A stretch of 8,339 nucleotides of DNA, from contig DASUDX010000106.1 in the NCBI GenBank assembly GCA_036275365.1, positions 1 through 8,339 on the forward strand. The letters are read 5' to 3'. The stretch's first letter is position 1; every line of letters begins with the position of its first letter. The position numbers and the translations under genes were made by a program. Shown in pieces: positions 4,938 to 8,339 of the stretch. A model generated the notes under the pieces. It made no database searches. It had not been told where the DNA came from and saw nothing but the letters and a program-made list of their open reading frames with translations. The stretch comes from DASUDX01 sp036275365. GTDB taxonomy: Bacteria; Pseudomonadota; Gammaproteobacteria; Nevskiales; Nevskiaceae.

Positions 4938-7148
4938 TCAGCGGCAGCGGGTGAGGGGATCGCCGTCCAGACAGGCGACCAGCTGGCGGCTGGCGAGCGT
5001 CTGCTCGCCAAAGGCACTGCACAGGCCGGCAGCGAAGCCGGCCTGCTGGCAGAGGGCGCTCAGCGGGGTGTCCGGATCGAGCAGGGCGCAGAACGGCTCC
5101 ACCCCGAGGTTGTCGCGGCACAGCCGCGCATAGGCCTTCTGGGTGTAGTCCAGCCGCGCCGCCAGCCGGGTGATGGAGCAGGCGTCGGACTGCGGATCGC
5201 GCGTGCAGGCCTCCGGGCCCGGGGGCAGGAAGCGCGGGTCCTCCGGGGTGATGCCGAACAGCGCGCTGTAGCCGTACAGGCGCAGCAGCGGTGCGGCCAG
5301 CGGGCCGGTGGAGACGAACTCCTCGTAGCCGGTGCCCGGCAGGATGAAGCCGGCATCGCCGCTGGTGTCGAGATAGCTGAACTCCTCCTCCGGGAGGATG
5401 TAGCCGAGCGAGTTCTGGGTCAGCCCCAGCCACATCACATGCGGCGTGGCGGCGAGCTGGCGCAGGCTCTCGCCATAGCTGCCGGTGGCCTCGCCGGGCA
5501 CGCTGATCAGTTCCAGCCCGCCCTCGGCACCGCCGAGGGTGATGCGCGAGACCAGGGTCTGCGCCACCGGGGCGAGCTGGGGCAGATTGCCCAGCTCCGG
5601 CGCCAGCAGCGGCCCCAGCCCCGGGATCTGGTCCGCCGGCAGCGGCGTGAAGTTGTAGTAGCGGTTGAAGGCACCGGCCGCGGCACCGGCCAGGAACACC
5701 GGGTTGGTGATCGGCAGCGGCACGCTGACATGACGGCTGTCCAGGCTCGGCGCCAGGGTCAGCCGGCGCACGCTGGCGGGGTCGAGCTCGGCGTGGTCGC
5801 AGAGCCGGGCGCCGCGGGCGCCGAGCAGCACCTGGGCGGCCTGGGCGAGGCAGCGGCCGCGCGAGAACACCCGCGCGTAATCGTCCTCGCCCTCGGTGGC
5901 ACCGGCCGGCGAGGCATCGGCGATCACCCCGTTGAAGAACAGCGCCGGCGCCCCGGTGGCGCGTTCCAGGGTGAGCTCCAGACCCAGCGGGTAGTCCGGA
6001 TGGGCGGCGCGTCCGGCCTCGCCACCGGACCCGGTGCCGATGCTGGTGGGATGCGCGCTGTACTGCACCAGGGTGGCGATCACCGCGCCGGTGGAATCGC
6101 GCGCCTGCAGCACGCCGAGCTGCTCGTCGGTGCGGGCATCGGGCTGCACCCGCGGGCGGCGGTAGTTGTTGTAGGCGCCGTCACGGCCGCTGGCGTGGGT
6201 CAGGGTCGCGGCGCGCGCGCGGGCCTGGGCCTCGCGGGCCGCCTCCACCGCCTGTGCCACCAGCACGCTGTCCACCCAGTCCTGCGGCACCCCGCCCCAC
6301 AGGCCCTGCAGATCGGCGCCGGCATGGCTGTGGCTCTGGCCGATCAGCACATCGTCCGCCGCCACGCCGGTGGCGGCACTCAGGGCGGCCTTGAGCCGGT
6401 CCTGGATCAGATTGCCGGCGCCCACCGCATCCAGGCCCACCAGCAGCACGCCCGGTGCCGGCGGCACCGAGAGCGCCAGCACCCGCACATACAGGGTCTC
6501 CTCGGCCTCGCCGCAGTCCAGGGCGAAGCCCGGGCAGTGGCCGGCACGGGTGGCCGGCGGGTTGGAGATGAACTCGTTGAGCGGCCCGAACAGCTCGATC
6601 GGCCCGAAACCGAAGCCGCCCAGATGGAAGCGCTGCCGGGCCATCTGGCCGCCGAGGCGCCGTTCCATCACGCCCTCCAGATGCGCCGCGGTCGGCGCGC
6701 TGCGGCGGCTGGCGGCACCGACGCAGAACAGGCCTTCGCGGCAGGTCTCGGGATCGTCATCCTGAATGCTCAGGCGCAGCAGGCTGCGGGCGCCGAGGCG
6801 GGCGCCCTCGGGGTCGGCGAGCTGGAGCTGGAAGCGCTCCACCGGTTCGGAGAGGGCATCGTCGATCAGCCGCAGGGTGATCCGGGCGCGCGATTCGCCG
6901 GCGGCGAAGGCCACCGTGCTGCGCACCCGCTCGAAATCGCGGCCGGCCTTGGCGCTGCGGTTGTCGCTGACGACGCTCACCGTGGCCGGCTGGCGCAGCG
7001 CGCCGCGGCGGCGCAGCTCGATCTCCACCGTCGCCTCGGGGCCCTCGCGCAGCAGGCGCTCGCTGGGCACGAACTCGATCTCGGAAGCCGGCTGGGCCAG
7101 CACCGGCAGGGCAACGGCCAGCAGCAGGCAGGACAGGGTACGACGCAT
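4938..7148 (-). CDS. Secreted Calx-beta/ceramidase-family fusion protein
   Basis: A 736-aa protein. Residues 1-18 are a signal peptide (MRRTLSCLLLAVALPVLA). Residues about 22-131 form a Calx-beta domain (SEIEFVPSERLLREG, AKAGRDFERVRSTVAFAAGE, ending LSIQDDD), a beta-sandwich common in secreted proteins, often binding calcium. From about 140 to 610 is a ceramidase-family catalytic region: IGQSHSHAGAD with H273/H275, QYSAHPTSIG with H366, NGVIADASPAG with candidate nucleophile S413 (family GDVSPN), SVPGEATGS with E553, and LGYILPEEEF with Y583. All expected zinc and nucleophile positions appear present. I see no Ig-like C-terminal domain as in ordinary neutral ceramidases; the last 90 residues instead hold eight cysteines (648, 657, 677, 687, 700, 710, 726, 735), suggesting a disulphide-stabilised tail. 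The ATG at 7146-7148 is preferred over an in-frame GTG at 7299-7301 because it begins the signal peptide and has AGGAGA 7 nt upstream. It is first in a two-gene operon. Confidence 0.87.
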   Translation of the reverse strand: MRRTLSCLLLAVALPVLAQPASEIEFVPSERLLREGPEATVEIELRRRGALRQPATVSVVSDNRSAKAGRDFERVRSTVAFAAGESRARITLRLIDDALSEPVERFQLQLADPEGARLGARSLLRLSIQDDDPETCREGLFCVGAASRRSAPTAAHLEGVMERRLGGQMARQRFHLGGFGFGPIELFGPLNEFISNPPATRAGHCPGFALDCGEAEETLYVRVLALSVPPAPGVLLVGLDAVGAGNLIQDRLKAALSAATGVAADDVLIGQSHSHAGADLQGLWGGVPQDWVDSVLVAQAVEAAREAQARARAATLTHASGRDGAYNNYRRPRVQPDARTDEQLGVLQARDSTGAVIATLVQYSAHPTSIGTGSGGEAGRAAHPDYPLGLELTLERATGAPALFFNGVIADASPAGATEGEDDYARVFSRGRCLAQAAQVLLGARGARLCDHAELDPASVRRLTLAPSLDSRHVSVPLPITNPVFLAGAAAGAFNRYYNFTPLPADQIPGLGPLLAPELGNLPQLAPVAQTLVSRITLGGAEGGLELISVPGEATGSYGESLRQLAATPHVMWLGLTQNSLGYILPEEEFSYLDTSGDAGFILPGTGYEEFVSTGPLAAPLLRLYGYSALFGITPEDPRFLPPGPEACTRDPQSDACSITRLAARLDYTQKAYARLCRDNLGVEPFCALLDPDTPLSALCQQAGFAAGLCSAFGEQTLASRQLVACLDGDPLTRCR

Positions 7149-7155
7149 CGCGGGT

Positions 7156-7161
7156 TCTCCT
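7156..7161 (-). promoter_or_regulatory. Shine-Dalgarno site of the Calx-beta/ceramidase gene
   Basis: Minus-strand AGGAGA, 7 nt before the ATG at 7146-7148. It is the strongest ribosome-binding site in the window and settles the start against the in-frame GTG 51 codons upstream, whose added residues are Pro/Arg/Gly-rich with no domain. Confidence 0.65.
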
Positions 7162-7197
7162 CTCGGCTCGGGGTGGGGCGCGGGCGGAGCGTCGAAA

Positions 7198-7227
7198 GGA
7201 ACCGGTTCCGGCGCGAGGCCGGAACCG
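7198..7227. repeat. GGAACC/GGTTCC palindrome and hairpin in the ceramidase operon leader
   Basis: GGAACCGGTTCC (7198-7209) is a perfect 12-bp palindrome. Overlapping it, CGGTTCCGGC (7203-7212) pairs perfectly with GCCGGAACCG (7218-7227) around a 5-nt loop. The 6-mer GGAACC thus occurs at 7198 and 7221 with GGTTCC between them. It lies 50-79 nt before the operon start codon and downstream of the candidate promoter. It could be an operator for a dimeric repressor or an RNA hairpin affecting translation; neither role is shown. Confidence 0.5.
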
Positions 7228-7335
7228 ACGACGCTCGGGTGGACCTCTGCCGGGTCCTGCCCGCCTCCCCTCCTGCGGTTGTCCCTGTACGGGTCGGGCA
7301 CCGGTCATGGCCGGGCTCTCGCTTTTCGAGTGGCG

Positions 7336-7363
7336 ATGCTAGCAGCGCCCGGCGCGGTGTCAG
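7336..7363 (-). promoter_or_regulatory. Candidate sigma-70 promoter for the ceramidase operon
   Basis: On the minus strand CTGACA (7358-7363, five of six bases of the -35 consensus) is followed after 16 nt by TAGCAT (7336-7341, four of six bases of the -10 consensus). Transcription would begin near 7329, leaving a leader of about 180 nt that contains the GGAACC palindrome cluster. This is the best match I found in the divergent region; it is a consensus match only. Confidence 0.4.
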
Positions 7364-7412
7364 TAGTAAAGCCGCCCCTGCCGACCCCACCCCGATCGGC
7401 GAGAATCCCGCC

Positions 7413-8339
7413 ATGGATGACTTCGCCGACCTGACGCCCCTGTTGGCGAGCCTCAACCCCGCCCAGAAGGCGGCGGTGACCGCCCCGCCCGAGCATCGCC
7501 TGGTGCTGGCCGGCGCCGGCTCGGGCAAGACCCGCGTGCTGGTGCACCGGGTGGCCTGGCTGATCGCGGTGGAGACCGTCTCGCCCTACTCGATCCTGGC
7601 GGTGACCTTCACCAACAAGGCCGCCAACGAGATGCGCGGGCGTCTGGAGCAGCTGCTGCGGGTGCCGGTGCGCGCGCTGTGGGTGGGCACCTTCCATGGC
7701 ATCGCCCACAAGATGCTGCGCCTGCACGCGCAGGAGGCCGGGCTGCGGCCGGACTTCCAGGTGCTGGATGCCGATGACCAGCGGCGCCTGGTCAAGCGGG
7801 TGATCAAGGGCCTGGACCTGCCGGAGGACCAGTGGCCGGAGAAGCTGGTGACCGGCTGGATCAACACCCAGAAGGAGGAAGGCCGCCGCCCCGAGCAGTT
7901 CAGCGACGATGGCGACTTCACCCAGCGCCAGCTGGTGCGGCTCTACAGCGCCTATCAGGCCGCCTGCCAGGCGCAGGGGCTGGTGGACTTCGCCGAGCTG
8001 CTGCTGCGCGCCTATGAGCTGTGCCGCGATCACGCCGGCATCCAGGCCCATTACCGCGCCAAGTTCCGCCACCTGCTGGTCGACGAGTTCCAGGACACCA
8101 ACACCCTGCAGTATCTCTGGCTGAAGGTGCTGGCCGGGCCCGAGGGCATCGTCTTCGCGGTCGGCGATGACGATCAGTCGGTCTACAGCTGGCGCGGTGC
8201 CAAGGTGGAGAACCTGCACCGGCTCTCGCGCGACTTCGCCGGCATCGAGGTGGTGAAGCTGGAGCAGAACTACCGCTCCACCGGCACCATCCTCAAGGCC
8301 GCCAACGGGCTGATCGCCCGCAACACCGCGCGGCTCGGC
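7413..8339 (+). CDS. uvrD: DNA helicase II UvrD, N-terminal 309 residues (cut by window edge)
   Basis: Superfamily 1A 3'-to-5' DNA helicase that unwinds DNA in nucleotide excision repair (with UvrABC) and methyl-directed mismatch repair, in the cytoplasm. Motifs in order: Walker A AGAGSGKT at 33-40, motif Ia TFTNKA at 65-70, motif Ib GTFHG at 92-96, Walker B VDEFQD at 223-228, motif III GDDDQSVYSWRGA at 251-263, and QNYRST at 285-290. The sequence follows E. coli UvrD closely (MWVGTFHG-, VDFAELLLRA- and LVDEFQDTN-like blocks), which supports UvrD over Rep or PcrA in this kind of organism. The ATG at 7413 matches the usual N-terminus about 30 residues before Walker A; the ribosome-binding site is weak (GAGA about 9 nt upstream). 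It is transcribed divergently from the ceramidase operon. About 57% of the usual 720-aa protein lies beyond the right edge. Confidence 0.96.
   Translation, partial: MDDFADLTPLLASLNPAQKAAVTAPPEHRLVLAGAGSGKTRVLVHRVAWLIAVETVSPYSILAVTFTNKAANEMRGRLEQLLRVPVRALWVGTFHGIAHKMLRLHAQEAGLRPDFQVLDADDQRRLVKRVIKGLDLPEDQWPEKLVTGWINTQKEEGRRPEQFSDDGDFTQRQLVRLYSAYQAACQAQGLVDFAELLLRAYELCRDHAGIQAHYRAKFRHLLVDEFQDTNTLQYLWLKVLAGPEGIVFAVGDDDQSVYSWRGAKVENLHRLSRDFAGIEVVKLEQNYRSTGTILKAANGLIARNTARLG

Noticed and set aside
2122..5133. A 1003-codon open frame on the plus strand across the ceramidase-like genes.
   Set aside because: It is antisense to a clear signal-peptide-bearing enzyme; long antisense frames are expected in DNA this rich in GC, and its sequence is low-complexity (Gly/Ala/Val/Arg/His) without domains.
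4924..5433. Extension of the 1017-aa gene to an upstream start at 5433.
   Set aside because: The added 170 residues overlap the upstream ceramidase-like gene in another frame, have shadow-type composition and would bury the signal peptide.
7149..7301. GTG start at 7299-7301 for the Calx-beta/ceramidase gene.
   Set aside because: It would put 51 Pro/Arg-rich residues before a well-formed signal peptide; the ATG at 7146-7148 has a strong AGGAGA site.
7360..7375. TCAGTAGTAA before uvrD, resembling half of a LexA box of the Xanthomonas type.
   Set aside because: Only the left arm fits; the right arm (TACTAA) is absent, so SOS control of uvrD is not supported.
7305..8219. A 304-codon open frame on the minus strand opposite uvrD.
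   Set aside because: It is the antisense shadow of the helicase gene, whose plus-strand motifs are complete and ordered.
1..8339. Search for CRISPR arrays, tRNA or rRNA genes and insertion sequences.
   Set aside because: No regularly spaced repeats, no tRNA cloverleaf or rRNA sequence and no transposase coding sequence were seen by eye.

Overview
This 8.3 kb window looks like chromosome from a GC-rich gammaproteobacterium. The evidence is the close resemblance of the right-edge gene to gammaproteobacterial UvrD along its whole visible length, and the strong GC bias of the backbone genes. One 60-base sample counted by hand inside a ceramidase-like gene is 75% GC; samples in the left-hand accessory part are about 50-53%. 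I cannot name the genus.

Left part (1 to about 1600) is an accessory region, all on the minus strand. It holds, in transcription order, a 224-aa protein I do not recognise (919-1593), a 113-aa protein with three predicted membrane segments (378-719), and the remains of an Rhs/YD-repeat protein (1-377) that carries a frameshift and runs off the left edge. The small membrane gene sits exactly between Rhs pieces. Its start region (ribosome-binding site plus ATG) is a near-perfect copy (21 of 22 bases) of the last Rhs bases at the left edge, in the same frame. This looks like a modular Rhs scrapyard with repeated units of about 713 bp. A roughly 275-bp palindrome-rich spacer (1594-1869) with two adjacent hairpins marks the step from low-GC accessory DNA to high-GC backbone.

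Middle part (1870-7148, minus strand) is a two-gene operon encoding two secreted, strongly diverged members of the neutral/alkaline ceramidase family. The upstream gene (736 aa) fuses an N-terminal Calx-beta domain to a ceramidase-like catalytic domain and ends in a cysteine-rich tail. The downstream gene (1017 aa) starts 14 nt later; it keeps the zinc-site motifs but has an altered nucleophile motif and a long C-terminal extension. They are likely exported together and may act on sphingolipids or other N-acyl amides outside the cytoplasm; the substrates are not known from sequence.

Right part: a divergent intergenic region (7149-7412) holds a candidate sigma-70 promoter for the ceramidase operon and a striking GGAACC/GGTTCC palindrome cluster in its leader. 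From 7413 the plus strand encodes the first 309 residues of the DNA helicase UvrD, cut by the window edge.

The best candidates for something undescribed are the Rhs-embedded three-TM cassette with its start-codon repeat, and the paired, architecturally unusual ceramidase-like operon.
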